Origin: Sulfurospirillum multivorans DSM 12446
GTDB lineage: Bacteria; Campylobacterota; Campylobacteria; Campylobacterales; Sulfurospirillaceae
Assembly: GCF_000568815.1 (NCBI RefSeq)
Contig: NZ_CP007201.1
Coordinates: forward strand, 620,001 to 684,000
Length of the DNA: 64,000 nt
Direction: 5' to 3'
Numbering within the stretch: the stretch's first letter is position 1; each line of letters starts with the position of its first letter. The notes under the pieces were generated by a model. That model searched no databases, was not told the origin of the DNA, and was given only the letters and a program-made list of their open reading frames with translations. The position numbers and the translations under genes were made by a program. Of the stretch, positions 27,916 through 38,776 are shown in pieces.

Positions 27916-28833
27916 ATGCGCATTGTTTTTATGGGTACCCCTTCGTATGCTACGACAATTTTAGAAGCATTGCTTCAACATTCTGACATCGATGTGGTGC
28001 TTTTGATAACCCAAGAAGACAAACCCGTAGGACGAAAACAGGTATTGACTCCTCCGCACATTAAAGCATGGCTCCTTGAACACGATTTACATGTAGAAAT
28101 TTATCAGCCAAAATCGTTGCGAGGAGATGAAGCTCACGCCAAAATTGCTGCGTTAAAGCCTGATTTTATCGTAGTGGCGGCATACGGTCAGCTTTTGCCT
28201 AAAGCAATCCTTGATATTGCGCCTTGTATCAACCTTCACGCTTCACTCCTTCCAAAATACCGAGGAGCAAGCCCGATTCAATCCACACTTTTAGCCAACG
28301 AAACCTACGCGGGTGTGACCTCAATGCTGATGGAAGAGGGGCTTGATACGGGCGCAATGCTTGGATTTTCATACCTTAAAATTGAACCAAAACACACTTC
28401 GACACTTTTGTTTGATGCCCTTGCCACACTGGCGGCAAAATTGACCGTTGTGACTCTTGAAAATTTTCATTCCATCTCGCCTTTAACCCAAATCAGTGCT
28501 AATGCAAGTCATTGTAAAAAGATTAAAAAAGAGGATGGTTTGGTCTCGTTTGATCACAGTGCTCAAGCGATTGTGACACGCTTTAAAGCACTCTCTCCTT
28601 GGCCGGGACTTTTCTTGGAATCGGGTATAAAACTACTAGAACTTGAATGCAGTAATGAGAAAGAAAATGCTCTTGGTGGCGTCCTTCAGGCGATAAACCC
28701 TGAAGGAATTATACTTACATGTAAAAAGGGTTCACTGCTGCTTAAAACCCTTCAGCCGATCTCCAAAAATGCGATGAGCGCTGTGGATTATATTCGTGGA
28801 AAAAGGCTTAACATTGGTGATACACTGGTTTGA
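27916..28833 (+). CDS. fmt: Methionyl-tRNA formyltransferase
   Basis: 305 residues, standard length. MRIVFMGTPSYA opens the Rossmann domain, and the catalytic Asn-His-Asp region is around CINLHASLLPKYRGASPIQ and MEEGLDTGAML. It formylates Met-tRNAi for initiation. It starts 1 nt after the proB stop. Palindrome copies are at 28087-28096 (one mismatch) and 28715-28724. Confidence 0.96.
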   Translation: MRIVFMGTPSYATTILEALLQHSDIDVVLLITQEDKPVGRKQVLTPPHIKAWLLEHDLHVEIYQPKSLRGDEAHAKIAALKPDFIVVAAYGQLLPKAILDIAPCINLHASLLPKYRGASPIQSTLLANETYAGVTSMLMEEGLDTGAMLGFSYLKIEPKHTSTLLFDALATLAAKLTVVTLENFHSISPLTQISANASHCKKIKKEDGLVSFDHSAQAIVTRFKALSPWPGLFLESGIKLLELECSNEKENALGGVLQAINPEGIILTCKKGSLLLKTLQPISKNAMSAVDYIRGKRLNIGDTLV

Positions 28834-29449
28834 TTCTTTAGAGTCCACACATCAATATCTCATCACCTCGCTTCGCGAAGGTACACTTTTTGCACCATGT
28901 GCCATCGGTGCTACGACACAAACCAATGGGGTGGGCAGTCGTGGTAACGCTTGGGTTGGCGAAGCGGGAAATCTCTTTTTTTCATTTTGTGTCGAAGAGA
29001 AACAGTTACCGCTCGATTTGCCATTAGCCTCTGTTTCGATCTATTTTTCTGCTTTAGTGAAGCAGATTTTAGAAGATAAAGGCTCGTGTGTATGGCTTAA
29101 ATGGCCCAATGATTTTTACTGTGATACGAAAAAAATTGGAGGAATGATCACCACCAAAACGAGTGTTACGATTGTAGGTTCAATTGGACTGAATCTTTGT
29201 AGCGCACCTGAAAATTTCGGGACTTTAGATATTATCATTACACCCAAAGCTTTAGCCGAAGATTTAATTGCTAAGGTTGAAGAAAAAATATCGTGGAAGA
29301 AAGTTTTTAGTAAATATAAGATAGAATTTGACCAAAATCGAAACTTTTCTTTCCATTTAGATGGCAAATTGGTCTCGTTACGTGACGCGGTATTGTGTGA
29401 TGATGGCTCTATAGAGCTAGAAAATAAAAAGGTGTACAGTTTACGATGA
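28814..29449 (+). CDS. birA: Biotin--[acetyl-CoA-carboxylase] ligase
   Basis: Catalytic and C-terminal domains only, with no N-terminal repressor helix-turn-helix, so it cannot act as BirA-type repressor. Motifs: DSLESTHQYL, GVGSRGNAWVGE (the biotinyl-AMP loop) and WLKWPNDFY with the catalytic Lys region, IGGMITT. Starts available are TTG 28814 and GTG 28817, both after AAAAGG at 28801-28806 and overlapping the end of fmt by about 20 nt. ATGA overlap with parA. Confidence 0.88.
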   Translation: MVIHWFDSLESTHQYLITSLREGTLFAPCAIGATTQTNGVGSRGNAWVGEAGNLFFSFCVEEKQLPLDLPLASVSIYFSALVKQILEDKGSCVWLKWPNDFYCDTKKIGGMITTKTSVTIVGSIGLNLCSAPENFGTLDIIITPKALAEDLIAKVEEKISWKKVFSKYKIEFDQNRNFSFHLDGKLVSLRDAVLCDDGSIELENKKVYSLR

Positions 29450-30231
29450 GTGAGATTATAGCGATAGCAAATCAAAAGGGCGGTGTTGGTAAGACAACCA
29501 CTGCTATCAATTTGGCTGCCTCCTTAGCAGTTGCTGAAAAGCGCGTGTTATTGATCGATATTGACCCTCAAGCCAATGCGACAACCGGTCTTGGTTTTCA
29601 CAGAAGCGACTATGAGTACAACATCTATCACGTGCTTATCGGCAGAAAACGTCTTTCGCAAGTCATTCTTGAGACGTCACTTTCAACCTTACATGTAGCG
29701 CCATCGAATATTGGACTTGTAGGAGTTGAAAAAGAGTTTTATGATAACAATACCAAGGGTCGCGAGCTTATTTTGAAAACGAAAATTGAAGAGATTAAAG
29801 ATCAATACGATTACATTATCATCGATTCACCTCCAGCACTTGGAAGCATTACAATCAATGCACTCAGCGCTGCAAACTCTGTAATTATCCCGATTCAGTG
29901 CGAATTTTTTGCATTGGAAGGTTTGGCGCAGTTACTCAATACCGTCAAACTGATTAAAAAAACGATTAACCCGACACTAGAAATTAAAGGCTTTTTACCG
30001 ACCATGTACAGCACCCAAAACAACCTCTCAAAACAAGTTTTTGCAGACCTTAAAGAGCATTTTAAAAGCAAACTGTTTGTGGATAAAGAGAGTGCTTCGT
30101 ATGTGGTCATTCCTCGCAATATCAAACTGGCAGAATCCCCAAGTTTTGGCAAACCGATTATTTTATACGATGTAGAATCGCCTGGTTCTAAAGCGTATCA
30201 AAATCTTGCCAATTCGATTTTAGTGAGTTAA
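29446..30231 (+). CDS. parA: Chromosome-partitioning ATPase ParA/Soj
   Basis: 261 residues. The deviant Walker A KGGVGKTTTA begins at K11 and there is no N-terminal HTH, so it is the chromosomal Soj type. IDSPPALG is the Walker B region. It works with ParB on origin segregation. The near palindrome at 29689-29698 reads Thr-Leu-His-Val-Ala. Start overlaps birA by 4 nt. Confidence 0.96.
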   Translation: MSEIIAIANQKGGVGKTTTAINLAASLAVAEKRVLLIDIDPQANATTGLGFHRSDYEYNIYHVLIGRKRLSQVILETSLSTLHVAPSNIGLVGVEKEFYDNNTKGRELILKTKIEEIKDQYDYIIIDSPPALGSITINALSAANSVIIPIQCEFFALEGLAQLLNTVKLIKKTINPTLEIKGFLPTMYSTQNNLSKQVFADLKEHFKSKLFVDKESASYVVIPRNIKLAESPSFGKPIILYDVESPGSKAYQNLANSILVS

Positions 30232-30232
30232 C

Positions 30233-31093
30233 GTGATGAGTGCAAAGAAGGTTTTAGGACGAGGACTGAGTGCGATTATCGAAGATGTCGAAGAGGCATA
30301 CAAACAAGATATTGAGCAAGCAAAAGATTTGGTTCGTGACATTGCCATTGAGCGTATTACCCCAAATCCTTACCAACCACGAACGCATTTTAATGAAGTT
30401 GCTTTAAAAGAACTCAGCGAATCGATTAAGCGTCATGGCTTATTGCAACCGATCATTGTGGTTGCTAAAGATGATGGCTATATGCTTCTTGCAGGTGAAC
30501 GTCGTTTACGTGCGAGCAAACTAGCAGGCTTTACAAAAATAAAAGCCATTGTGGCAGACATCGAATCAAAAAATCTACGTGAATTAGCGCTGATAGAAAA
30601 TATTCAAAGAGAAGACCTTAATCCCGTCGAACTTGCCATTGCCTATAAAGAACTCATTGAAGAGTATAAAATAACCCAAGATGGACTCTCTGAAATTATC
30701 CATAAAAGCCGAACCCAAATCACCAACACGATTCGGTTACTGAGCTTAAGTGATCAAACAAAAAAATACCTTGCAGAAGGTATTCTCTCTCAAGGTCATG
30801 CAAAAGTTTTGGTAGGACTTGAACCCAAAGATGAAGAGACGATCGTCAACACCATTTTAGGTCAAAAACTGAGTGTGCGTGAAACCGAAGCGTTGGTAAA
30901 GAAGCTTAAAAGCAGTGATGAGTCAACTGGTAAAGTAGAAAAGACCGTTTCGGCTATTCCTGAAGAGCTTCAAACACTTACAAGCAGGCTGAAAGAGCTT
31001 GGCTTTGAGGCAAAACCTAAAGCAAATACCATCACAATCCATTTTAAAAACGGTGAAGCAATTTATACTTTTTTGGAGCAATTGAAGTCTTAA
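30233..31093 (+). CDS. parB: Chromosome-partitioning protein ParB
   Basis: 286 residues. The N-terminal CTPase/ParB box includes NPYQPRTHFN and AGERRLRA, with ENIQREDLNP, then the HTH region (YKITQDGLSEIIHKSRTQITN), and a C-terminal dimerisation domain. The start is GTG 30233 or ATG 30236 right after parA. No consensus parS site was found in the window. Confidence 0.95.
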   Translation: MMSAKKVLGRGLSAIIEDVEEAYKQDIEQAKDLVRDIAIERITPNPYQPRTHFNEVALKELSESIKRHGLLQPIIVVAKDDGYMLLAGERRLRASKLAGFTKIKAIVADIESKNLRELALIENIQREDLNPVELAIAYKELIEEYKITQDGLSEIIHKSRTQITNTIRLLSLSDQTKKYLAEGILSQGHAKVLVGLEPKDEETIVNTILGQKLSVRETEALVKKLKSSDESTGKVEKTVSAIPEELQTLTSRLKELGFEAKPKANTITIHFKNGEAIYTFLEQLKS

Positions 31094-31140
31094 AGCGGGT
31101 TGCGTCGGTTCATTTAATAAACTATTTTCCTTTGCTGTGT

Positions 31141-31146
31141 TACAAT
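31141..31146 (+). promoter_or_regulatory. -10 box of the ATP synthase operon
   Basis: TACAAT in TGTGTTACAATTCGCG, 87 nt before the first atp gene, in the only gap (140 bp) between parB and atpF'. The long leader holds no hairpin that I can make out. Confidence 0.45.
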
Positions 31147-31233
31147 TCGCGCAAAATTTTGATACGGCAATCTTGTTTGTGCTAAAAAAATCTTAAAAAT
31201 TGAGTCTGATCTCGAGCTAAAGGAGCAAGAAAT

Positions 31234-31656
31234 ATGTTGGATATTATCCCAGCACTGTTACTGGTGACTGGAACTGTGTTTTTAGTGATGTTAATACTTC
31301 TTAACAAAACGCTTTACAAACCCCTTCTGGAGTTTATCGACAATAGAAATAACTCTATTAATCGTGATTTAGAAAATGCAGGGAAAAATGCCAGTGACGT
31401 TGTAGCCTACTATCAAGAAGTAGAAACGATTTTGTCTGAGGGCAAAATGGAAGCAGCGAAAATTAGAGAAGCTGCACTGAATGAGGCAAAAGAGAAAGCG
31501 GGCAAAAGAGTTGAGCAAAAAAAGAGTGATCTTGAAGCTCAAAGCGTAACGTTCTTGAAGGCTTTAGAGTCAGAAAAGGATGAGTTTAAAAATGGTCTGT
31601 TGGCACAAATGCCTCTTTTCAAAGAGAGTGTTGCTGCTAAACTGAGCCATATTTAA
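31234..31656 (+). CDS. atpF': F0F1 ATP synthase subunit b'
   Basis: 140 residues: an N-terminal membrane helix (about 4-26) and a long charged helix that forms half of the peripheral stalk. Campylobacterota encode b and b' separately, as here. AAAGGAGCAAG precedes the ATG. It heads the operon b'-b-delta-alpha-gamma-beta-epsilon. a and c subunits are encoded elsewhere. Confidence 0.92.
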   Translation: MLDIIPALLLVTGTVFLVMLILLNKTLYKPLLEFIDNRNNSINRDLENAGKNASDVVAYYQEVETILSEGKMEAAKIREAALNEAKEKAGKRVEQKKSDLEAQSVTFLKALESEKDEFKNGLLAQMPLFKESVAAKLSHI

Positions 31657-31667
31657 GGAGTATACGG

Positions 31668-32183
31668 ATGAAAATAAACTATTTTTTACTCTTGTTAGCT
31701 CCAATGGCACTTTTAGCCAGTGGTGGTGAAAGTGGCGGATCGACGGATATTTTTCCAAGAGCTGTCAACTTTTTAATCTTTGCTGCGATTATGTACTACT
31801 ACGTTGCAGATGCTGCAAAACAGTGGTATGTTGGGCGTAAAAACGAGATTGCAACGAAGTTAGATTCAATTCAAGTTAAATTGAAAGAGTCTAATAGCAA
31901 AAAAGAGACTGCCCTTGCTAAAGTCGAAGAGGCAAAAGCAAATGCAAGAGTCATTGTTGAAACGGCTAAAAAAGAGGCACTTCTTTTAGCTGATAAAGTT
32001 GCACAAGACGCAGATGTCGAAATCGAAAGTTTGAGCAGAGCCTTTGAAGATCGTGTCAGTATTGAGCGTCGTAAAATGCAAAGAGCTATTGTCTGTGAAG
32101 TTTTAGATGAGATGTTTAAAGAGGGTTCTATCTCTTTAGACAATGATGAAATCGTTAAAATTGTCAATAAGAAGGTTGCATAA
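31668..32183 (+). CDS. atpF: F0F1 ATP synthase subunit b
   Basis: 171 residues. A signal-like N-terminal stretch (KINYFLLLLAPMALLASGG) is followed by a second hydrophobic helix around residues 25-45 and a long coiled stalk helix. AAGGAG lies upstream. The TAA overlaps the atpH ATG by one base. The N-terminal extension before the membrane helix looks like a cleavable or second helix; I cannot decide which. Confidence 0.92.
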   Translation: MKINYFLLLLAPMALLASGGESGGSTDIFPRAVNFLIFAAIMYYYVADAAKQWYVGRKNEIATKLDSIQVKLKESNSKKETALAKVEEAKANARVIVETAKKEALLLADKVAQDADVEIESLSRAFEDRVSIERRKMQRAIVCEVLDEMFKEGSISLDNDEIVKIVNKKVA

Positions 32184-32713
32184 TGAGTGGAGCAATAGCA
32201 AAAAAATATGTTAATGCGCTCATGAGTAGCTGTAATGATGCTGAATTAACAGAGATTTATGGTTTGTTAACTCAATTGGTTGGGGCCTTAACGATAGAGA
32301 AGTTTCATAACATTATTCTCTCTCCAGATGTCTCTGCAAAAGCGAAAGAAGAATTAGTTCTCTCTTTGGTTGAAACTAAAAATACGAAATTTCAAAATTT
32401 CATCAAATTACTGAGTCACAACGATCGTCTTACCTTGATTTCGGTTGTTGCGAAAGAGTTAAAATACCAACTCTCTTTAAAAAACAATACATACGAAGGG
32501 AGTGTTGCGACCAACTTCAAAATGAGTCAAGCACAAGTCAGTATGTTAGAAGAGAATTTCAGTAAAAAGTTTAATGCTAAGATTAAATTAAATGCGAACG
32601 AAAACAGTTATCCGGGTATTAAGGTTGAGTTAGATGATTTGGGTGTTGAAGTAAGCTTCTCAGTTGAGCGTCTTAAAGCTCAATTAACAGAGCATATCTT
32701 GAAAGCAATTTAA
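32183..32713 (+). CDS. atpH: F0F1 ATP synthase subunit delta
   Basis: 176 residues. IAKKYVNALM at the start and the C-terminal PGIKVELDDLGVEVSFSVERLKAQL match the OSCP/delta family, which couples the stalk to the alpha3beta3 head. Confidence 0.94.
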   Translation: MSGAIAKKYVNALMSSCNDAELTEIYGLLTQLVGALTIEKFHNIILSPDVSAKAKEELVLSLVETKNTKFQNFIKLLSHNDRLTLISVVAKELKYQLSLKNNTYEGSVATNFKMSQAQVSMLEENFSKKFNAKIKLNANENSYPGIKVELDDLGVEVSFSVERLKAQLTEHILKAI

Positions 32714-32748
32714 TAATAAATAGATAAAAGAAAGTTAAGGAGTAATGT

Positions 32749-34266
32749 GTGGGAGCAAAAATGAAAGCTGACGAAATCAGTTCAATCATTAAAGAGCGTA
32801 TTGAAAACTTTGAGCTCAATGTAGATATCGAAGAGACAGGTAAAGTTATCTCTGTAGCTGACGGTGTTGCAAACGTTTATGGTTTGAAAAACGTTATGGC
32901 CGGTGAAATGGTTGAGTTTGAAAATGGCGAGAGAGGCATGGCACTTAACCTTGAAGAATCAAGCGTAGGTATCGTTGTTCTTGGTAGTTGTAATGAGATT
33001 AAAGAAGGCTCTTCTGTTAAAAGATTAGCAAAACTTCTTCGTGTTCCAGTCGGTGAAGCATTGGTGGGTCGTGTTGTCAACTCATTAGGTGATCCTATTG
33101 ATGCAAAAGGGCCGATTAACGCCACTGAAACACGTTTCGTTGAAGAAAAAGCACATGGTATTATGGCACGTAAATCCGTTCATGAGCCCCTTCAAACAGG
33201 TATTAAAGCGATCGATGCACTTGTACCAATTGGTAGAGGTCAAAGAGAGCTTATCATTGGTGATAGACAAACAGGTAAAACAACAATTGCCCTTGATACC
33301 ATCATTAACCAAAAAGGTCAAAACGTTACATGTATTTATGTTGCGATTGGTCAAAAACAATCAACCGTTGCTCAAGTCGTTAAAAAACTTGAAGAACACG
33401 GCGCTATGGAATACACAATCATCGTTAATGCAGGTGCAAGTGAGTCTGCTGCTATGCAATTCTTGGCTCCATACGCAGGTGTTTCTATGGGTGAGTTTTT
33501 TAGAGACAGTGGCAAACATGCGTTAATCGTGTATGATGATCTTTCAAAACATGCGGTTGCTTACCGTGAGATGTCATTGATTCTCAGACGTCCTCCGGGT
33601 CGTGAAGCATACCCAGGTGATGTTTTTTATCTACACTCAAGACTTCTTGAGCGTGCAGCGAAAGTTAATGATGAATTAGGTGCTGGTTCTTTGACAGCTC
33701 TTCCAATCATTGAAACACAAGCAGGCGACGTATCTGCGTATATTCCAACCAACGTTATCTCTATTACCGATGGTCAGATCTTCTTGGAATCCGATCTCTT
33801 TAACTCAGGTATTCGTCCTGCGATTAACGTGGGTCTATCGGTTTCACGTGTTGGTGGTGCGGCACAAATTAAAGCAACCAAACAAGTTGCAGGTACGATG
33901 AGACTTGACCTTGCTCAATACCGTGAGCTTCAAGCATTTGCACAATTTGCAAGTGATCTTGATGAGTCAAGCCGTAAACAATTAGAGCGTGGTCAACGTA
34001 TGGTTGAACTCTTGAAACAACCTCCTTATGCACCAATTCCTGTTGAAAAACAGATTTTGATTATTTTTGCAGGTGCTAAAGGGTACTTAGACAGTATTGA
34101 TGTTAAATCAGTAGGCCGTTTTGAAGCGGAACTTAACTCTTATGTTGAAGCAAAGTATGCAGATATTTTTGAACAACTTAAAGCTAAAAAAGCGATTGAT
34201 AAAGAGCTTGAAGAGCTATTACATAAGGCATTGAGCGAGTTTAAAGCGACGTTTGCAGTCAAGTAA
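32749..34266 (+). CDS. atpA: F0F1 ATP synthase subunit alpha
   Basis: 505 residues from GTG 32749, which has AAGGAG 6 nt upstream (32737-32742). ATG 32761 is a possible alternative. Walker A is GDRQTGKTT near residue 172, with the regulatory nucleotide-binding fold and the signature [17 protein letters not shown]. The only palindrome-like word in the whole atp operon is the one-mismatch copy at 33326-33335, reading Val-Thr-Cys-Ile. Confidence 0.98.
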   Translation: MGAKMKADEISSIIKERIENFELNVDIEETGKVISVADGVANVYGLKNVMAGEMVEFENGERGMALNLEESSVGIVVLGSCNEIKEGSSVKRLAKLLRVPVGEALVGRVVNSLGDPIDAKGPINATETRFVEEKAHGIMARKSVHEPLQTGIKAIDALVPIGRGQRELIIGDRQTGKTTIALDTIINQKGQNVTCIYVAIGQKQSTVAQVVKKLEEHGAMEYTIIVNAGASESAAMQFLAPYAGVSMGEFFRDSGKHALIVYDDLSKHAVAYREMSLILRRPPGREAYPGDVFYLHSRLLERAAKVNDELGAGSLTALPIIETQAGDVSAYIPTNVISITDGQIFLESDLFNSGIRPAINVGLSVSRVGGAAQIKATKQVAGTMRLDLAQYRELQAFAQFASDLDESSRKQLERGQRMVELLKQPPYAPIPVEKQILIIFAGAKGYLDSIDVKSVGRFEAELNSYVEAKYADIFEQLKAKKAIDKELEELLHKALSEFKATFAVK

Positions 34267-34275
34267 GGATCAGCT

Positions 34276-35160
34276 ATGGCAAACCTTAAAGAGATAAAAA
34301 GAAAAATTAAGAGTGTTCAGAATACTCAAAAAACAACACGCGCTATGAAGCTGGTTTCAACTGCAAAGTTAAAACGTGCCGAAATGGCTGCAAAGCAATC
34401 ACGTGTGTACGCCGTTAAAATTAACGAAGTGCTCTCAGAGATTGCTTATAAAATCAACCAGTACACCAACGGTGCAGTTGAGAGTCGTTTTTTTGATAAA
34501 AATGAGACACCCAGCACAATTGATGTCATTTTTGTGACCGCAGATAAAGGTTTGTGTGGTGGTTTTAATATTCAAACCATTAAAGCTGTTCGTAACCTTT
34601 TATCTGAATATGGAAAACAAAATGTGACCGTTCGACTTCGTGCTGTCGGAAGAAAAGGTATGGCATTTTTCAATTTCCAAGGAACTGAGCTTTTGACCTC
34701 CTATGCAGGCGTAAGCTCATCTCCAAGTTATGAAAAAGCACAAGAAATTATTCAAAGTGCAATTGATGATTTTGTTGAAGGTAAAACTGACAAAGTTATT
34801 TTGATCCATAATGGATATAAAAATATGATTTCGCAAGAGTTGAAAATCGTGGATGTTGTACCGGTACAATCTCCTCTTGAAACACTCGAAACAAGCTCCT
34901 TAATGGAATTAGAGCCTGATGAGAGTGGCGAAGAGATTTTAGATTCATTGTTGCAAAAATATTTTGAATACAATATGTATTATGCACTCATTGATTCACT
35001 CGCAGCTGAACACAGTGCGAGAATGCAAGCGATGGAGAATGCAACCAACAATGCCAAAGAGCGTGTTGGCATTTTAACATTGGCCTACAATAAAGCTAGA
35101 CAAGAGTCTATTACTACTGAGCTCATTGAGATTATCAGTGGTGTAGAATCTATGAAATAA
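34276..35160 (+). CDS. atpG: F0F1 ATP synthase subunit gamma
   Basis: 294 residues. N-terminal [22 protein letters not shown] and C-terminal helix [21 protein letters not shown] form the central rotor shaft. [13 protein letters not shown] is the conserved middle. AAGGATCAGCT precedes the ATG. Confidence 0.97.
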   Translation: MANLKEIKRKIKSVQNTQKTTRAMKLVSTAKLKRAEMAAKQSRVYAVKINEVLSEIAYKINQYTNGAVESRFFDKNETPSTIDVIFVTADKGLCGGFNIQTIKAVRNLLSEYGKQNVTVRLRAVGRKGMAFFNFQGTELLTSYAGVSSSPSYEKAQEIIQSAIDDFVEGKTDKVILIHNGYKNMISQELKIVDVVPVQSPLETLETSSLMELEPDESGEEILDSLLQKYFEYNMYYALIDSLAAEHSARMQAMENATNNAKERVGILTLAYNKARQESITTELIEIISGVESMK

Positions 35161-36591
<1,431 letters not shown>

Positions 36592-36610
36592 GAAGCGATA
36601 AGGTTAAAAA

Positions 36611-37006
36611 ATGAATACATTAAAATTGGAAATTGTGACGCCAACGGGTCAAATTTTTGCCAACGATGTAAAAAGTGTTACGCTTCCAGGTAAAGAGGGT
36701 GAGTTTGGTGTTTTACCAAACCACGCCTCCTTGGTAACGCTTTTACAAGCAGGTGTCATTGATATTGAACTAAAAGATGGAAATCATGATGTTGTCGCTA
36801 TTAATTGGGGACATGTTAAAGTCGATGAGAACTCTGTTACAGTTTTAGCCGATGGCGCAGTCTCAATTGGTGGAGCCAATGAAAGCGAAGTTGCAAAATC
36901 ATTAGAAGCTGCTAAAGCACTTTTAGAGAGTATTAGTGATTCAGATATTGCTATTGCGATTGCTACAGCAAAAATCGAGTCCATTGCAAAAACAAGGAAA
37001 TTTTAA
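36611..37006 (+). CDS. atpC: F0F1 ATP synthase subunit epsilon
   Basis: 131 residues, N-terminal beta sandwich (LEIVTPTGQIF, LPGKEGEFGVLPNHASLV) plus a C-terminal helical part rich in Ala. It closes the atp operon; exbB-like follows after 5 nt, so the Tol genes may be co-transcribed. Confidence 0.95.
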   Translation: MNTLKLEIVTPTGQIFANDVKSVTLPGKEGEFGVLPNHASLVTLLQAGVIDIELKDGNHDVVAINWGHVKVDENSVTVLADGAVSIGGANESEVAKSLEAAKALLESISDSDIAIAIATAKIESIAKTRKF

Positions 37007-37011
37007 ATCTT

Positions 37012-37602
37012 ATGACATCTTTTGAATTGTTCTTGAATTATTTTGCAAGAAGTGGCTTTTTTACATGGGTGATTTTAATCTGGCTATCTGCCTATTTTAT
37101 CATTACATGTGGTATTTTCTTTAGTAGATACTTTTATCTTGGATATTGGCTTTCCATTGAAAAAAATTCGTTAGAGTCTATGCTAATGGGTTCAAAGAAT
37201 GTACGTGATGATTCAATTTTACGAAAATGTTCAAGTACAGCAGGGGCTTCTGAAAAACTTTTAAATGTGTGTAAAAATGTTGCTGAAAAAAATGCAACGA
37301 GTGGTTTATGGATGCTCTCCATTATCGCTTCAACCGCACCTTTTATTGGTTTGTTTGGAACCGTTGTCTCTATTTTGGAGACATTTAGTGGTTTAGGACA
37401 ATCAGGTAGCGCATCATTGGGCGTTATTGCACCTGCCATTAGTGAAGCCTTGGTCGCAACGGCTACGGGTATTTTTGTCGCGATTCCTGCCTACAGTGCC
37501 AATCTGTTTCTTCGTAGAAAAGCGTATGAAGTGATTGTTTATGTACAAAGAGAAGTGGATATTTTACTTTCAGCCAATGAGACACGAAGAGATAACGCAT
37601 GA
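37012..37602 (+). CDS. tolQ: TolQ/ExbB-family proton channel protein
   Basis: 196 residues with three membrane helices. The last two carry the proton-path Thr residues in ASTAPFIGLFGTVVSI and ALVATATGIFVAIPA. Followed by the TolR/ExbD, TolA/TonB, TolB and Pal genes, so it most likely energises Tol-Pal outer-membrane constriction. ExbB is the alternative name used in Campylobacter. 4-nt overlap with tolR. Confidence 0.9.
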   Translation: MTSFELFLNYFARSGFFTWVILIWLSAYFIITCGIFFSRYFYLGYWLSIEKNSLESMLMGSKNVRDDSILRKCSSTAGASEKLLNVCKNVAEKNATSGLWMLSIIASTAPFIGLFGTVVSILETFSGLGQSGSASLGVIAPAISEALVATATGIFVAIPAYSANLFLRRKAYEVIVYVQREVDILLSANETRRDNA

Positions 37603-37991
37603 TGAGTCAATTGGACGAAGTTCCTGAGTTAAACATTACACCACTTGTAGATATTATGTTGGTATTGCTGGCCATTTTAATGGTTACAACGCCTGCCTTG
37701 GTCTATGAAGAGGTGATTAAACTTCCTGATGGTAGCAAATCCTCTGTTGTGAGCAAACTTCCAGAGCTTGAGATTAGGGTTACCAAAGATAAAAAAGTCT
37801 ATATCAAAAACGATAGTTTTATGCTTGCCGAATTTCCTGATAGTTTTATGATGCAAAAAAGTAAATATCCTCTTAAAAGTATTGTCTATATCAAGGCTGA
37901 TGAAGCCCTCTCTTATAAAGACGTTATGTTTGTACTCAAAACAATTAAACAGGCTGGTTTTACGAACGTATCTTTAGAAACGAATGGATAA
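37599..37991 (+). CDS. tolR: TolR/ExbD-family protein
   Basis: 130 residues. One N-terminal membrane helix contains the essential Asp in LNITPLVDIMLVLLAIL, and the rest is a periplasmic domain. Partner of the preceding TolQ/ExbB. Start is ATG 37599 or the adjacent 37602. Confidence 0.9.
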   Translation: MMSQLDEVPELNITPLVDIMLVLLAILMVTTPALVYEEVIKLPDGSKSSVVSKLPELEIRVTKDKKVYIKNDSFMLAEFPDSFMMQKSKYPLKSIVYIKADEALSYKDVMFVLKTIKQAGFTNVSLETNG

Positions 37992-37996
37992 ATACT

Positions 37997-38773
37997 GTGT
38001 CGAGTGTGAATAAATACGCCTCTCTTGGATGGATTTTATCCATCCTTCTCTACATCTGCTTGCTATTTTGTCTTGCTTATGTTTTAAGCTCGCACAAAGA
38101 TACGCTTAAAAATTATACTTCTCAAAAAGATCCTATGAATGTTGCTTTGGTTGAGCGTAAGAAGAATGATTCAGAAAAGCTTAAAGAGGAACGCAAAAAA
38201 GAAGAAGTCCAAAAACCCGTTGAAAAACCTATTGACAAACCAAAGAGTGAAGAGAAAAAAGTTGCCTCTTCCCCCAAAGAAGCAGTAAAAAGCCAATCAC
38301 TCCGAGGCCTCTTTGAAGATATTAATACGTCTAAACTTCCGAAGGAAGCCAAAGAACAAAAAAAAGATCAAACAGCACCTACACGTATTAAGCCAAATAA
38401 AGATGAGACAAAAGAGAAGAGTGAGAGTGTTGCCTCTAAAATTGCAAACTCCTTGAATTTTTCAGAGCAAAAACATTTAGTGGACACCAAAAAAGGTGGT
38501 GAGTATGATCCATTTATTGGTAAAATTCAAGAAATTTTAGAAGAAAATTGGCAAAAGACAGTTGATACAGAAAATGGCAATGTTGCGAAGGTTGTAATTA
38601 AAGTCAGTGACCAAGGTGTCTTTAGTTACAAAATAGCTTCGTTGTCTTATAATAATGAATTCAATACAAAACTCAAAGAGTTCTTACATGCCATGGAAAG
38701 TGTTGAATTTCCAAAATATGAAAAAGGATCCTTATTTGAGATGCCAGTTGAATTTAAAGATATAAAGGAGTAA
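37997..38773 (+). CDS. tolA: TolA/TonB-like energy transducer
   Basis: 258 residues: membrane helix (about 10-31), a long Lys/Glu/Pro-rich periplasmic linker (about 50-155) and a C-terminal TonB/TolA-like domain from about residue 170 (DPFIGKIQEILEENWQ). Start is GTG 37997, 5 nt after tolR. In this gene order it links TolQR to TolB/Pal. Confidence 0.85.
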   Translation: MSSVNKYASLGWILSILLYICLLFCLAYVLSSHKDTLKNYTSQKDPMNVALVERKKNDSEKLKEERKKEEVQKPVEKPIDKPKSEEKKVASSPKEAVKSQSLRGLFEDINTSKLPKEAKEQKKDQTAPTRIKPNKDETKEKSESVASKIANSLNFSEQKHLVDTKKGGEYDPFIGKIQEILEENWQKTVDTENGNVAKVVIKVSDQGVFSYKIASLSYNNEFNTKLKEFLHAMESVEFPKYEKGSLFEMPVEFKDIKE

Positions 38774-38776
38774 AGC

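Noticed and set aside
33836-33853. TTTCACGTG inside atpA resembling half of a parS site
   Set aside because: The right half does not match the parS palindrome; it is ordinary coding sequence for VSRVGG.
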